Assembly (NCBI GenBank): GCA_002104905.1 | Contig: MCFE01000342.1 | Span: 1 to 64,000 of the forward strand | DNA: 64,000 nucleotides | DNA from: Basidiobolus meristosporus CBS 931.73 | Lineage: Eukaryota > Basidiobolomycota > Basidiobolomycetes > Basidiobolales > Basidiobolaceae | Direction: 5' to 3' | Shown here: positions 32,488 to 43,988 of the stretch, in pieces | Layout of the letters: each line of letters opens with the position of its first letter | How positions within the stretch are numbered: position 1 is the first letter of the stretch | The notes under the pieces: model-generated | Told to the model about the DNA's origin: nothing | Databases searched by the model: none | The model's input: only the letters and a program-made list of their open reading frames with translations | Translations under genes and position numbers: made by a program

Positions 32488-34440
32488 ATGCCGCCAAAAA
32501 ATAAAGCAAAGTTGTCTGGTTCTCAATCAAACCCCACCGCTGATGGCAACAGAAGAACGGTTGGACAACAGCTTGCTTTGACATTCAGTGCAACAAGCAG
32601 GGCTACATCCAAAAAAGGCCCTGTGGACAGTGTGCCCATTGAAGGTAATAATGCAGACTCCTCAGGCTCTCAGTCAAGTAGGCAATTGAGAACCTCTGCG
32701 GAGCCACAAGCTGACTGTTATGCTCAGGCAGATGAGAATGTAGCAAACACAGTACCCTCTGTTGAAGATCAGCAAGTGGCCATAATAACATCACCACCAC
32801 CCATATTAGCAAGTATGTTGTCAGCTCATACCAAAGCATTAATGAAGCATTTAGGTGCAGTGGCTGATAGGATAAATGCAATGGCCCAGAAAAATCAGGA
32901 AGTAGTCCAGAAACAGGATGAGCAGATATTACGTGTAGAGCAATCAATGTCCCAGGTAGAGAAAGCAGTATCTTTGCTGCAAAGAAGGAACTCAAGTAGC
33001 TCAATGTCACAACCAAGAATTGAGCCATTTCCTGATGTAACAGCAGAGGAACATTGTACAGTCTTTGAAGCACAACAACAGTGCCCAAAGATAAAGCCCA
33101 CAGAAAAACCTATCACAGCATGGCAGGGAGACAATGTGGTGTTTATACCAAAGCCTAAAAGTCAAAAGACATTGAAGATCTGTGAAGCCGTTGAGTGCAA
33201 TAATGAAGAGTGGGCTAATATACAACAGGCCGTCAGAAGTCTAGCATGCCATCACCTTAAGGCCAGCATACCATGGGACCATCAGGAACTCAAGGCAAAG
33301 CAGAATGCACTTGACTTGTTCCATGAGCATTATCCTGGATTCAAACAGGCAAACAGATTTTGGGCTAGCATAGGTATGCTAAGAAAGTATCTTAAGAATA
33401 GCAGAAACTATCAAAGGCAGAAGAACAAGGGTGCCATGGCTAAAAACCAGCAGCTTCCTCAAGAGCCCATTACAAGCAGGGTTGAAAGCTCCAGACAAGC
33501 ATCAAAGAGATGTCAGGCAGCTGGAAGAGTGCCAATTAAGGACAAGCAGGCAGACATGGATGCACCAGCACAACATTTATCAAGGAAAAAGCGTAGTACC
33601 ACTCAAGAAGCACCCAGTCAAAGTAGCAGTGAAGGACCTGGTAGTGATAAAAACCAGCCGCTTTTACGGGAGCCTGTCACAACTACAGTTGAGAGCTCAA
33701 AACAAGCTGAAAAGAAACGTCAGGTTGCCAGAAGAGTGCCAGCAAGGGACAAGCAGGCCAAAGCAGATGCGTCAGAGCAGAATTTATCCAGGAGAAAACA
33801 TAGTTCTTTATAAGAAGCACTCAGACAAAGTAGCAGTGAAAAACCTGGCAGTGATAAAGGAAAAGGCAAAGGGAAAACTGTCTACCCAAGCCTGAGACAG
33901 GGAGGCATGCAAAAAAAACTGCAGTTCTTGCCAATTAATGCCGCAAGCCAGGAACAGACTGAAACCCATCATAGCCAAGAAGAATTACCAACAAGAAAAC
34001 AGCTGTTCTCACAAGAGTTGGAAGCGCAGCCAGTTGAGCTACACTCCAGCAAGGTAGATGAGTTTGCTGAAAAAGGCAATTTGTCTTCCACAGCCTCCAC
34101 AGCCTCCACAGCCTCCATTGTTGACAGAGTGGAGATCCCACTGACAGACAAGGCTACAATGTCAAGAGCTCAAAAGACTATCACAATGCTTTCAGTGGAG
34201 TTTTGGAACATTAATAGGCACACCAAGAGGTTGCAGCACTTCTTCAAGAGCAGTGCTCAAGAAAACGCACTGGAATATTGCAAGGATTTATTGCAAAGAC
34301 TGGCAGATGAGGAGCTAGACCTTGCAGTGCTAGCTGAAGACCAGGACATATGGGAACCAGTGAATGAACAGTGGCATAAAGCCGTTGGGTTCCCGCCAAA
34401 GTTCGTGGAACCAGAGCATTACAGCAGAAATACTTATTGA
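32488..34440 (+). pseudogene. Unclassified TE-borne protein, one internal stop
   Basis: Starting at ATG 32488 (MPPKNKAKLSGSQSN), the frame runs about 650 codons to 34440 with one in-frame TAA at 33811-33813. It has no zinc knuckle. Parts are: a Ser/Gln-rich start; a possible coiled coil (residues about 120-165); and a folded-looking segment with EWANIQQAVRSLACHHL and GFKQANRFWASIGMLRKYL, which could be DNA-binding. Two 207-bp repeats and a C-terminal helical region (LEYCKDLLQRLADEELDL) follow. It is divergent from the Tnp2 fragment, 220 bp apart, which suggests the accessory (TNPA-like) gene of a CACTA element. It could instead be a gag. Partial copies lie at 24436-24664 and 63758-64000. Confidence 0.6.
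33442..33855 (+). repeat. Two in-frame 207-bp coding repeats
   Basis: The motif GSDKNQ/GSDKGK recurs with its AAA codon at 33442, 33649 and 33856, exactly 207 bp (69 codons) apart. Both units carry VESS(R/K)QA, GRVP/RRVP, KDKQA/RDKQA and SSSE(G/K)PGSD. They are diverged at the residue level, so the duplication is not recent. Confidence 0.85.
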
Positions 34441-35237
34441 GTGGTGGATTTTAATGGAGTTACTTGTTGAGTATGGGCTTAGGCTTAACGTTAGTGTAGG
34501 GTATAGAGACTTGTATAGGTCAATACAATTGGCAATTGAGGTACAACTGAAGTTTCAACGGAAATAAATCAATTTGTACGCATGAAAAGTAAGAGAAATG
34601 ACTGAGTCAGGAAGTAAGAAGTGTGAAAAAGAGGCAATAGCCAATCAATTCACACAAACGTAGGAGGCAATAGAGTGTCCGGGATCAGAAAGTGAGCAAA
34701 TTGGCAGGGAACCAATCAAAAGCCACTTATACATTGTTGTGATGAAAAATTTTGACAAAGTTTTTTGTGAAATCTGGGGTGCAATTATTTTTCAACGGTC
34801 TCTGGATGGAGTCCTGACAAGATCAGTGCCTCTCAGTCTTGGGACATTAACTTTGTGACGGCCTTTTGATGGGATCATCTCAATAATTTTTCATAGGGTA
34901 AGCTTAGCTGTTTCTCCAACAAGTTCAATGTCTCCCAAAGGACAAGATCACCAAACAACAGCTCATGAGGTGTTACATCATGGGCTTAGATGAAGCAAGA
35001 TGTAGGGCATCTGAAAAACTACAGGCATGTAAAACGTTACAAGAGTTGGTCAAATGAGTACAAGGGGTTGTCTTGCTATCAAGGCTACTCTATAGTGATA
35101 CAAATGATCAAAGGACAGGGATCCTCTGTAAGAAAGGAAAAATTGCTTCCCCAAAAGACTGGGAGTTAGAGGAATTATGGCAAGCTGTTGCAGCCAACAA
35201 CTTACTCATTGGCAAGAGTTGGTTTATTTAACATAAT
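34441..35237. other. Non-coding TE sequence
   Basis: I see only short broken frames. This probably holds the junction between the unclassified gene and the gypsy-C pol remnant. No LTR is recognisable. Confidence 0.35.
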
Positions 35238-38200
35238 ATGGACATACTCTACAGTGCATCTGAACTCAGGTGGGATACCAAGAGTATCCCACTGATTCAT
35301 ATCACTGATGAGAGTGAGGTGCATAGCAACAGTGTGGCAATCAAAGAGGTGAAACTGTTGCAGTCTCCATTCATCACACGTAAGGTGATAGAAATACCAC
35401 CCGCCAGTGAGACAGTGATCTCACTAGAGACACCAATGGCTTATTTGACAAGTGGAAGAATCATAACCACAACAAAGGCATCCAAACAACTGGAAGGAAT
35501 TTTGATCCCAAGAGTATGGATACCACTGAAACTTAAAGCACAAAGTCTGAAGTGCTTAGTGGTTAACAACAGGTAACACACAGTGACATTGCCTAGAGGA
35601 CTACCATTGTTAAACCTAGAGGAAGTTGACAGAAACAACCAAGGACCACCTGCAAACAAGGAACCAGAAGAAGAACCCCCCAAACTAGATGTGGACCCTG
35701 GTCTACCACCTGCATTATGAGACAAATACCTAGAAGGAATACACCTGCTTGCCCAAGTATTCTCTAAAAACCAAGTAATTGGTCATATACCTGGGGTATA
35801 TCACCAAGTCTACCTTGCCAACAAATACCCCATCAAGTAAAAGCCTATAGGAACTCAAAAATTGACACAGACTACATCAAAGAGATAATTGAAACTTTAT
35901 TAAACGGCAACATCATTACAGAGAGCCAGTCTCTGTGGGCCTCCCCTGTAGTGATAGTCCCAGAGAAAATGGAAAGTAACGTTTTTGCATTAACTACCAA
36001 AAATTGAACACTGTCACCCAGAAGGACGTGTATCTACTACCACAAATAGACAACCTCTTGGACAGATTAAATGGAGCTAAATATCTTAGCTATCTTGACT
36101 TAATCTCTGGGTATTGGCAAGTAGAAGTAGCCCTGGAAGATCAACCCAAAACCACTTTTATAACATTGTTTGGATTGTACCAATGGAACCAACTACCCTT
36201 TGGCTTGTGCAATGCTCCCGCTACATTCCAAAGAATGATTGACAAGGTGCTAAGAAATTTACAATGGGAATGTGCTGTTATGTATCTGGACAACATCACA
36301 ATATATTCCCCCAATGTAGAAGAACATATACACAATGTGCAATGTATCCTGACAGCCCTCCTCAAGAACCAACTCAAACTACATCCCAAGAAGTGCCATT
36401 TCCTGTATACAAAATGGTTGTTCTTGGGCAACAAGATCCTGGCAGATGGGATATACCCATCTACTTCACTCCTAAAAGCCATTCACGATACACCTGTACC
36501 AAAGGATATCAATGCAGTGTTGGGATTCCTAGAACTAGCTGGCTACTATTGCTGTGTTGTCTAAGACTTTGCAACAATAGCGGCCCCACTGTACAAATAG
36601 ATGCAAACAGACCGGTGTTTTGTGAGGTTGGAGCCTCAAAAGCAAGTATGCAATCAGCTGAAACATTCCCTGACGTCACTGCCAGTGTTATGTTTTCCCA
36701 ATTGGGATGTGAGATTTTTTATTAACTGTAATGGAAGTCTCACTGGTATAGGTGCCATACTGGGACAATACCACCAACCCAGCAAATTACACCCAATTGG
36801 TTTTGTGGGCTGTTTGCTAAACAAACACAAATGTCACTACCCCATTACCAAGATAGAATGTCTGGCTGTTGTTTATTCATTTAAACAACTCCATACATAC
36901 ATATATGGCCACCAATTCACCATAATGATAGACCATGGCACACTGGTCTGGCTGAAGAAAACTAAAGACTTTCCTGGTTGACTAGCATGTTGGGCCCTCC
37001 AACTACAAGAATACAACTACAACATAATTTATTGAGCTGGCAAGAAACACATGGATGCAGACTTCCTCAGTTGCTATCCTGTTTGCCAAGTACGTGTCAG
37101 CAATGACTACAAGGATGTAATCTGCTATAGAAGAAGTGGGAAGTACCCCATACAATTATTACAAACAAGCAGAAAAGAGACTTTCAAAGTAAATGGTGTC
37201 AGTACAAAGTACAAGAAAACCAATTATGGCTCCTTCAAGGACAGTTCAGAGTCAAGGTACCCCCAGCAACTGCCTGCAAAGAAATCATACAAGAAAGACA
37301 TATGTCATTAGGACACACTAACCCCCTAACAGCATATAAAATGTTAAGAAAGACATTTTATGGAAAAAAAGTGATTAACAACTTCATGGATACATTACAA
37401 AGATGCTCCACCTGTGAAAGATTTAACCAGAGTCAGAAGATAGGGACAACCACACCAATACCGCTTGACCTACCCTTCTACTGGGTAGGGATTGACTTTG
37501 TTGGCCCCTTTATGAAAACAAAGAAAGGAGAAAAATACATAATAGTTGCTACCAGTTATTTCTCAAAGTGGGTGGTAGCCCAAGCCATCCAAAATACAGA
37601 TCAGAAGACAACCACCCAATTTATTCTAGAGCACCTCATCTGCTGGCACCAATATCCTCAGATACTCCTGTCCAACAATGGTAGTTCCTTCCTGAACAAC
37701 ACCATGGCCCATTTGTGCAAAATGATGGGTGAGAAACAGGTCTTCACAGCTGCATATCACCTGCAGACCAAGGGATTAACCAAGAGGATGAGCCAGATGT
37801 GTTGCCACATACTAGAGAAGCTCCACTGGCAACTTCCCCAGTCATGTGCCAAGCTACTCCCACTGACACTCCTAGCAATGTGTAAAATACCAAGTAAAAC
37901 AACAGGTTTCTCCCCATACAAAGTTCTGTATGGACAAAGGCCCAAATGGTGTAAAGAAGCTGGATTGACAATGGAAGGTGTCCCCTTGACAGCACATAAC
38001 AACTATGTAGAAAGGTTGATACACCACATTGGCCACCTATACATAAAAGTATTTGAAAATGTTGACAAGCACCTTCCGCCTCCACCTAAAAATGAGAAAC
38101 TAACGGGACAAAAGTGGAAACCAGGCAATAAAGTGTGGTACAACCAAACTGTAGCAGGCCTCACGTTTTGCCCACAGTTTGCACCCCAATGGATTGGCCC

Positions 38201-38336
38201 TTGCACTGTTACTAGCTCAGACCACAAGACAAAGTACACCATCACCCTGAGCAATAAGACAATCAGCAATGTTGCACCAGTCCATCTGAAACTGTTACAT
38301 GACAGACCACCACTAATCACTGAAACCAAAGTGTGA
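35238..38336 (+). pseudogene. Ty3/gypsy pol remnant (gypsy-C)
   Basis: 35238-35576 is a pre-RT domain, probably after the protease. RT runs from about 35750 with GHIPGVYH and LNTVTQKDVYLLPQID, then YLDLISGYW and PFGLCNAPATFQRMID. The catalytic box is MYLDN instead of YLDD. RNase H at 36690-36980 includes a degenerate INCNGSLTGIGAIL. Integrase (37302-38336) has GIDFVGPF, but the second acidic site reads LLSNNGSSF (Asp to Asn) and the third reads LTKRMSQ where ERxN-like is expected (Glu to Lys). Each loss fits a G-to-A change. Several stops are also present, so the element is dead. It is followed by extra reading frames. Confidence 0.85.
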
Positions 38337-38341
38337 TTAAA

Positions 38342-38527
38342 CAATTAACAGGACAAGGATAGTGGAAGACACAAGATACATACAAAGCCTATTAGAGGAG
38401 ATTTTAGTTGGTATAGGTACAAATGATATGCGCAAGGAAGTTTGCCTAAAGGGAGAGCAAAAGAATGCATATGGAAAGCGCAGAAGAAAACAGTTCACCC
38501 AAACTGGTGATACCCCTCCCACCAGCA
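38342..38527 (+). pseudogene. Short frame after the gypsy-C integrase
   Basis: About 61 open codons (INRTRIVEDTRYIQSLLEEI... to KRRRKQF) in a frame different from integrase. It has a basic patch near its end. No family is recognised, and it may be part of the post-integrase gene that continues at 38587. Confidence 0.3.
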
Positions 38528-38586
38528 AGCACTAAGATGATATCAAAAACAAGACCAACCTGCAAGGGTTGAGAGATATGGTATGA

Positions 38587-39139
38587 GTGTTACATGCAAC
38601 AAGAACCACCTATGAAGAGTCATGTACTGGAGTAGTCATCTTGATACAAGACACTATCAGAGAGGGACAAGGCAAACTACTCATGCCAATACAAAGTATG
38701 GAGATACTTCCCAAGAAGACAATGTATCACCTGAGAGGAGGTCCCTTGAGCATTAAGGAGAAGGTGACTGCACTGATTCCTGTATGCATACTGGACACAG
38801 TCAGACAGTAGACACAAGGAATCAACTGTTGTGCCCTCATAAGGCCTCAAGAGCCCCCTGGTTCTGTTACATACTTGCCATTAATAGGTACCATGGTTGT
38901 TGACGTATATGCAAACCTGGTACAATCCTCAAGAGCACCAGAAATAGAGCTTCCAATCAAAGGACTCCTCCAAGAAATTTGCAAACATCTTGAACCGCAT
39001 TTCCTAGAAGGAGCCATCCTAGAGAAGATATGCAAACAGATTAAATATACTGGCCAGTTAACCCATGCAATCCACCAAGTTGCTGCATTACAACTATTAC
39101 AATGGTTTACCATAGGACAACTCAGGAACCAGTACAAAA
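38587..39139 (+). pseudogene. Post-integrase gene of gypsy-C, unknown function
   Basis: One frame from 38587 to the Harbinger junction at 39139, interrupted only by TAG at 38809-38811. It reads GVVILIQDTIREGQGKLLMP, then LPLIGTMVVDVYANLVQ and LLQEICKHLEPHFLEG. It is on the same strand as pol, about 250 bp after the integrase stop, where some gypsy elements carry an extra gene. No signal peptide or membrane segment is obvious, so an envelope gene is not supported. The 3' end is lost to the Harbinger fragment. Confidence 0.4.
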
Positions 39140-39645
39140 GAATTGTTTCACTGTACTGTGCCAGGGCACGCAGCGCAATCCAAGGTCTTTAAGAACAACT
39201 GAGTGCAATATTTTAGCTACCAGTAGGCAGGATTGCTCTTAGACAATTTTGCATCATATGGGACAATCTTGCACACTATGGCACAATCTGACACAATGAG
39301 GTTGGCACAAATGATTGTGCCCACTTGTAATGTATGCATCACCTGCGCAATTGGATACCGCTATTATGGTAGGTAAAATCCGGTATTTGGATATGTTTCT
39401 TTAATGTAAGTGGATATAAATGAGTATCACACTATAAACTACACTGATACCTACCATTTTGGTTGCAATCACTCCAATTGGATAGTATCTCAGTGGTTGA
39501 TTGATCCAAAAGTATCCTGAAGCTTTCAGCCCCCAATTGGCTTTTTGACCAATACACAGGCTACCTGATTTGCAATCAAATATCCCATTTTGCCCATTAA
39601 GCAAGTAAATCCCTGATCCTAGTGATTGGACAAGGTGTCATAGCA
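39140..39645 (-). mobile_element. PIF/Harbinger right-end fragment (copy 3)
   Basis: Reverse complement matches the last 500 bp of the Harbinger at 51860-52363 and of copy 2 at 55840-56343. Its terminus AGAATTGTTTCACTGTACTG at 39140 corresponds to the terminal repeat AGACTTGTTCCATTGTACCG. It has lost many CpG sites. It is truncated internally at about 39645. Confidence 0.85.
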
Positions 39646-39649
39646 GCAC

Positions 39650-40877
39650 ACTGTGGTGGTGTATAGGTCCAAGTAAGAGATACATCCAACACTTCTCAAG
39701 TGTTTTGTGTGCAGGGTGTTCACTGGGTGAGATAACCTCTGGCAAAAGCTTGCTAGGAATACTGGATGAAGAGTTTTGAGGTATATTCTCCACCATTGTT
39801 AGAGCAAATTTTCTTGATTTTTTCACCAGTTTCTCTCTTCAACATGTTGTTAAACTCCCTGAGTTTAAACAGAAAGTCTTCCTTTCTATACATGAAGTAG
39901 ACCCATGTGTATCTTGTACAATCATAAATAAAATTGATTAAATACTTCTTCTGTTTAAGGATAATTCTTGCATAGATCCACACCAATCTGAGTTAATTAG
40001 ATCTAGTTTGATTAACATAGAGCTCTTGAGCAGCTGTATGGCTTGTTTCCCATATATCCATGCTTCACAGTGCTCCAGATTAGCTGGGGGATCAGTTTTT
40101 ACTCCCAAAACTAGCTGATCTTTGATCATTTTGTACAAATAATCAAAATAGATGTGTCCAAATCTGCTGTGCCAAAGCATTGGTGTTATGTCTTTTAAGT
40201 TATTTACATTGGCTTCATGATATGATGGAATATAAGTAGTTTCTGCATATTCTGATCTTGGATACCAAAAGCAATATGAGAACCATTTTGATTAGTGAAC
40301 CTACATCCGGAATTGTTGTAGCTGAAAGTGAGTCCTTCTGCTGTCACCTTACTTAAAGATAGTAGGCTCTTGGCTATTTATGGTACCTAGGGTACATCTT
40401 TAAAGGTTGGTGTATGGCTTCCTTCACTTCTTCTAAGGCTTACTTGGATAGTTCCTGCTCCCACTGCATCAAGTGTTCTATTGTCACCCATGAAAACCTT
40501 CCTGATTGCAATTTCTTGGTATTGGGTAAAAAGATCTTTTTAGTATGTGCAGTGTTGAGATGCTCTAGAGTCAATATACCATATCTGAGAATCCTTATTT
40601 GTGGTCATATTTAGTGCAGATATGAATAGTCTATATTCAGGTGTGGCAGTATTTCCATATTCAGGCTTTTTCTGCTAAGTATCTTTCATTTTGAAGTACA
40701 GGTCTAATGTGTGTCCTTTCCTTTTGAAGGAGTTGCAAAACAGGCTGAAACTGCCTTTGAAAGTTTGGGTATCATTCTTGTTGGTCATCATTGCTTATCA
40801 AAGCATTTTCTTCTTCCTTCTTATTGGTGCTTGATTTTCTTAATACTTCATCCAGGAGCCTTCCATACAGATTATTG
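39650..40877 (-). pseudogene. Ty1/copia gag-protease-integrase remnant (minus)
   Basis: On minus: a degenerate zinc-knuckle region near 40720 and a protease site reading IDSRASQH (Gly to Arg) near 40580. MLWHSRFGHIYFDYLYKMI (40180) and YLINFIYDCTRYTWVYFM (39945) follow, with NNGGEYTSKLF near 39775. Several stops are present. It is the same family as 28517-31507. At its 5' side it abuts the gypsy-B LTR, and sequence after about 39770 diverges. Confidence 0.8.
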
Positions 40878-41405
40878 TATCCCAGAGAAAAGTTTAATAA
40901 AACTCATGAATGAGTTAACTGAACCTAAGTGACAACTAAGTGCAGTATCTTATAATTATCAAGAGTGACAGAAATATTAGCAAAGAGGTTATGGTCTAAT
41001 ATTGGTCTTATATATAGCTGAGTTGGCCTATAAAGGCAACAGAGTAGGTTTGCTATGTGGGCTAAGCTTGGTAGTCCTGAGAGTGCTAGATATGCTAAGT
41101 TTGGGTAGAAACTAGAATAGATTTGTTGAATTCTTAATTTTGTTGAGACACAAATTAAACCAAAAGGTTCAGTAAACTTTATGTATACTTTTGTGAATGA
41201 GTTGCACTGGTAAGCGCCAAGAGGCTGGACTAGTTGAAATCTGTTGGGGTGTTGATAGGTGCATAAGATAAGTGAAAAATTGCATCATTAATCAGTTTAT
41301 GTCTTGGCAACTGCTAAGTGGTTGGATAAATCTCAGTTGACTAATCACTTGGAAAGGCTTAGCAGATCAGCTGAGGATGTAATAATATCTGGGGACAAGT
41401 TTAGA
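40878..41405 (-). repeat. 3' LTR of gypsy-B (approximate limits)
   Basis: It directly follows the gypsy-B integrase end on minus and matches 24787-25345 in reverse. It contains the AATAAAGTTTACTGAACC-like segment. At 40877 copia sequence resumes (ctgtatggaaggctcctgg), so gypsy-B inserted into a copia element. Confidence 0.65.
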
Positions 41406-42309
41406 TTGTCAGATTGCATCTAGTGTCATAACATATGACCCATCTGGAAATCTGCTGTTTCTGTGTCTTGAGGCGTATGTTGAAGTCATCTTTTGCTGTG
41501 TGGTCTTACTTCTGTCACTGATAGCAGGGTAGACAATGTTTGTAAGGTACTCAAGCCGGTTCTTTAGCTTGTCTGTATTCAAACTTGCTAGCTCTGTACT
41601 CTGGTAGTCCCCAAAGTGGTTGTATCTTCTTCCAAACATCAAAGAAAATGGTGTTCATCCATGTAGAGCAGCAATCTTGGTATTGATAGCATACTGCACA
41701 GTGGGAATGTACTTGTCCCAATTCTTCTTTATACTTTTGATCAATTTTCCAATGATGTTCACTGAGGTCTGAGCATGTCTTTCAGCAAGTCCATTAGCTT
41801 TTGGATGATGTGGAGTGATCAGATGGTGATCAATAGTGCTATTGTGGCAGAGGGCCTTGATCACGTGATTTACAAATTCTTTTCCATTATCCAATTGAAT
41901 GACCTTAAGGAACCCAAAAAGGCAGAAGAGCTTGAATAGTGCTTGCGCAATAGTGGCACCATACTTGTCTGGGATAGCCTTGAGGAAGACAAAAGATGTG
42001 CAGAGATCCACAATTACAAAGCGGTAGTGATTACCTTCATCACTGGTGGTCAAAGGTCCAGCTAGATCAATTGCAATATGATCCATAGGAAGAGTTGCAT
42101 GGAGGGGACTCAAAGGGTGAAATCCATGGAGGCTGATATGGTAAAGTTGGAATTCTTTGCAAGACTTGACAAGTTCTAGGCAGTCAGCTTTGATATTTGG
42201 CAAGTAATATCCATCAGAGTGTAGCTTCTTCATAAATGTGTTGGCTCCAAAGTGTCCAGGCAGATGACTCCCCTGTATCAACATTTTCCTTTCATTGGTA
42301 TGTGGGATT
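41406..42309 (-). pseudogene. Gypsy-B integrase
   Basis: On minus from 42309: HLPGHFGANTF and CLELVKSC form the HHCC zinc site. The catalytic residues remain: MDHIAIDLAGP (first Asp), IQLDNGKEF (second Asp) and NGLAERHAQ (Glu). After one stop near 41652 the frame resumes with MMFGRRYNHFGDYQ and ends at 41409. Only that stop clearly breaks it. The preceding RNase H is separated from it by the copia insertion at 42310-44338. Confidence 0.85.
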
Positions 42310-42658
42310 TGTTGTAATTATTGAATTGTCACCTAAATATTCATGCTAACTTAGTCACATAGATCTTATTCTGTGATTAGCATTCTGTCCTGACTAGATT
42401 TCTTGTCGGGATTTACTTAGAATATTTTCACCAAATTGTCAGGTACCCAGATTATTATTTTTCTCAAAGTCGTCCAAAAGACCCCAAACTTTGCACACAT
42501 ATTCTTGGGACCTTCCTTAACAAACTCTACACGTTTGTTTCCTCTACTTTATCAAAAGTATAAATACTATACTTTTGATCAATAAATCTACAAGTGAATA
42601 ACATGTAAATCATCTAGTTCTCCACATCACTTCCAATACTCCTCAGAATATTGCAACA
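42310..42658 (+). repeat. Copia 5' LTR, divergent subfamily
   Basis: Ends cagaatattgcaaca and is followed by ggttatgagccccgagc. It is more similar to the minus LTR at 61503-61768 than to its partner at 43989. Confidence 0.8.
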
Positions 42659-43446
42659 GGTTATGAGCCCCGAGCTTGCTGTCCTCTTGGTGTCTACTAT
42701 GCTTTGGATCCTTTTCTGCTAGTCTGGAGAAAGACTTTCCGCACTATTGCTCTGCTAAGGTTAAAGAAGACTACCGCTGCTAAAGGACTATGTTTATGAG
42801 GATATTGCTGTGGAGAAGAAGGCCTTGCCTTTAAAAGATGCTTTCAGTAACTATCCAAGTTAGTTATGGAGAAGAGTCAATCAAACTGGCATGTAATTGT
42901 GTCAAGAAATATAGTATGTTGGTGCTCTACCACTACTGAAGAAAATTGCGTAATTCCAGCAATTGAGGGTCCAGATCTACAATGAAATATACTGCAATAT
43001 GTATTCATATGACCCCAATTGACTGTTAGACGAGCTCTTGGATAGGATATTATCCTGAATTGCAAAAAAAAAAAAAAATAGATCATTATTAAATGATTGC
43101 CGGAGGAGGATTTTACCAAAAATCTGTTGCCACTCAAAATACAGCTGAGAATGCAAATACTGGAGCTGTTAGCCGCCATTCTGGACTATCTACTGATGGA
43201 AAAAGATCTCAGAAACAAGCTTCCTGAATTGTAAGGATCCCAATGATATATAATACATATATATCCACCTGGAGTACGGATATGTACTACACAATCCATT
43301 AGAAGAATGCTATAATTGTATCAAGTGTTTTGATACTGAAACCAGTGTACCAGGAGCTAAATATGGAGCTGTTAGACGTGCTACCACTCTGTTTAAGTCT
43401 CAAAACAGTGGGAGAAAGTATTATACAAATTTAGCAAAATCAACTC
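42659..43446 (+). other. Non-coding interior of the copia element
   Basis: Primer-binding site, then broken sequence without gag or RT. It contains a run of 15 A at 43064-43078. Confidence 0.45.
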
Positions 43447-43977
43447 ATGAAGATTCTACCGCCAGCCAAAGGAGTGAAGCATATAATTGCAAGCCTGATT
43501 AGAGTATACAACCAAGCAACAGTTGGTCAGTACACAGCTAAGAGCCACTCAGAAGATACCACAGTATACACCTTTCTTTACTGTAAAGGAGCAATTTCAT
43601 GGAATTCAAGAAAGCAACCAACCGTAGCACTTTCTACTACAGAGGCAGAATATATGGCAGCCTGTGAGGCTACAAAGGAAGCAATGTGGTTAAGAAAGCT
43701 GTTTACAGATTTAGGCCTATGTCAAAAAACGCCTATTACTTTATTTCAAGATAATCAAGGATGTATACAATTAGGTAGAAATCCAACTTTTCATGCTAGA
43801 ACCAAGCACATAGATATTAGACATCATTTCATACGTGAAGCTATAGAGAGTAACTTAGTTAGATTAGTTTACTGTCCTACAGATGAAATGATTGCAGACA
43901 TATTTACCAAACCATTAGCTAGAGACAAGTTTGAATATCTTAGGTCAAAATTAGGACTAGTCAGTATGAACATTTAG
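43447..43977 (+). pseudogene. Copia RNase H C-terminus
   Basis: An open frame of 176 codons ending at the normal stop. ALSTTEAEYMAACEATKEAM, LFQDNQGCIQL, RTKHIDIRHHF and DEMIADIFTKPLA are the classic copia RNase H/tail motifs. The N-terminal part of pol is missing, so it cannot be functional on its own. The purine tract gagtgggag precedes the LTR. Confidence 0.85.
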
Positions 43978-43988
43978 CTGAGTGGGAG

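Noticed and set aside
33442-33855. CRISPR-like or minisatellite array
   Set aside because: Only two diverged, in-frame coding repeats of 207 bp; no spacers and no cas genes.
38587-39139. Retroviral-type envelope gene
   Set aside because: No signal peptide, transmembrane segment or Cys pattern is visible.
39140-39192. Native C-terminus of the post-integrase gene
   Set aside because: The last codons fall inside the Harbinger terminal repeat, so that ending is accidental.
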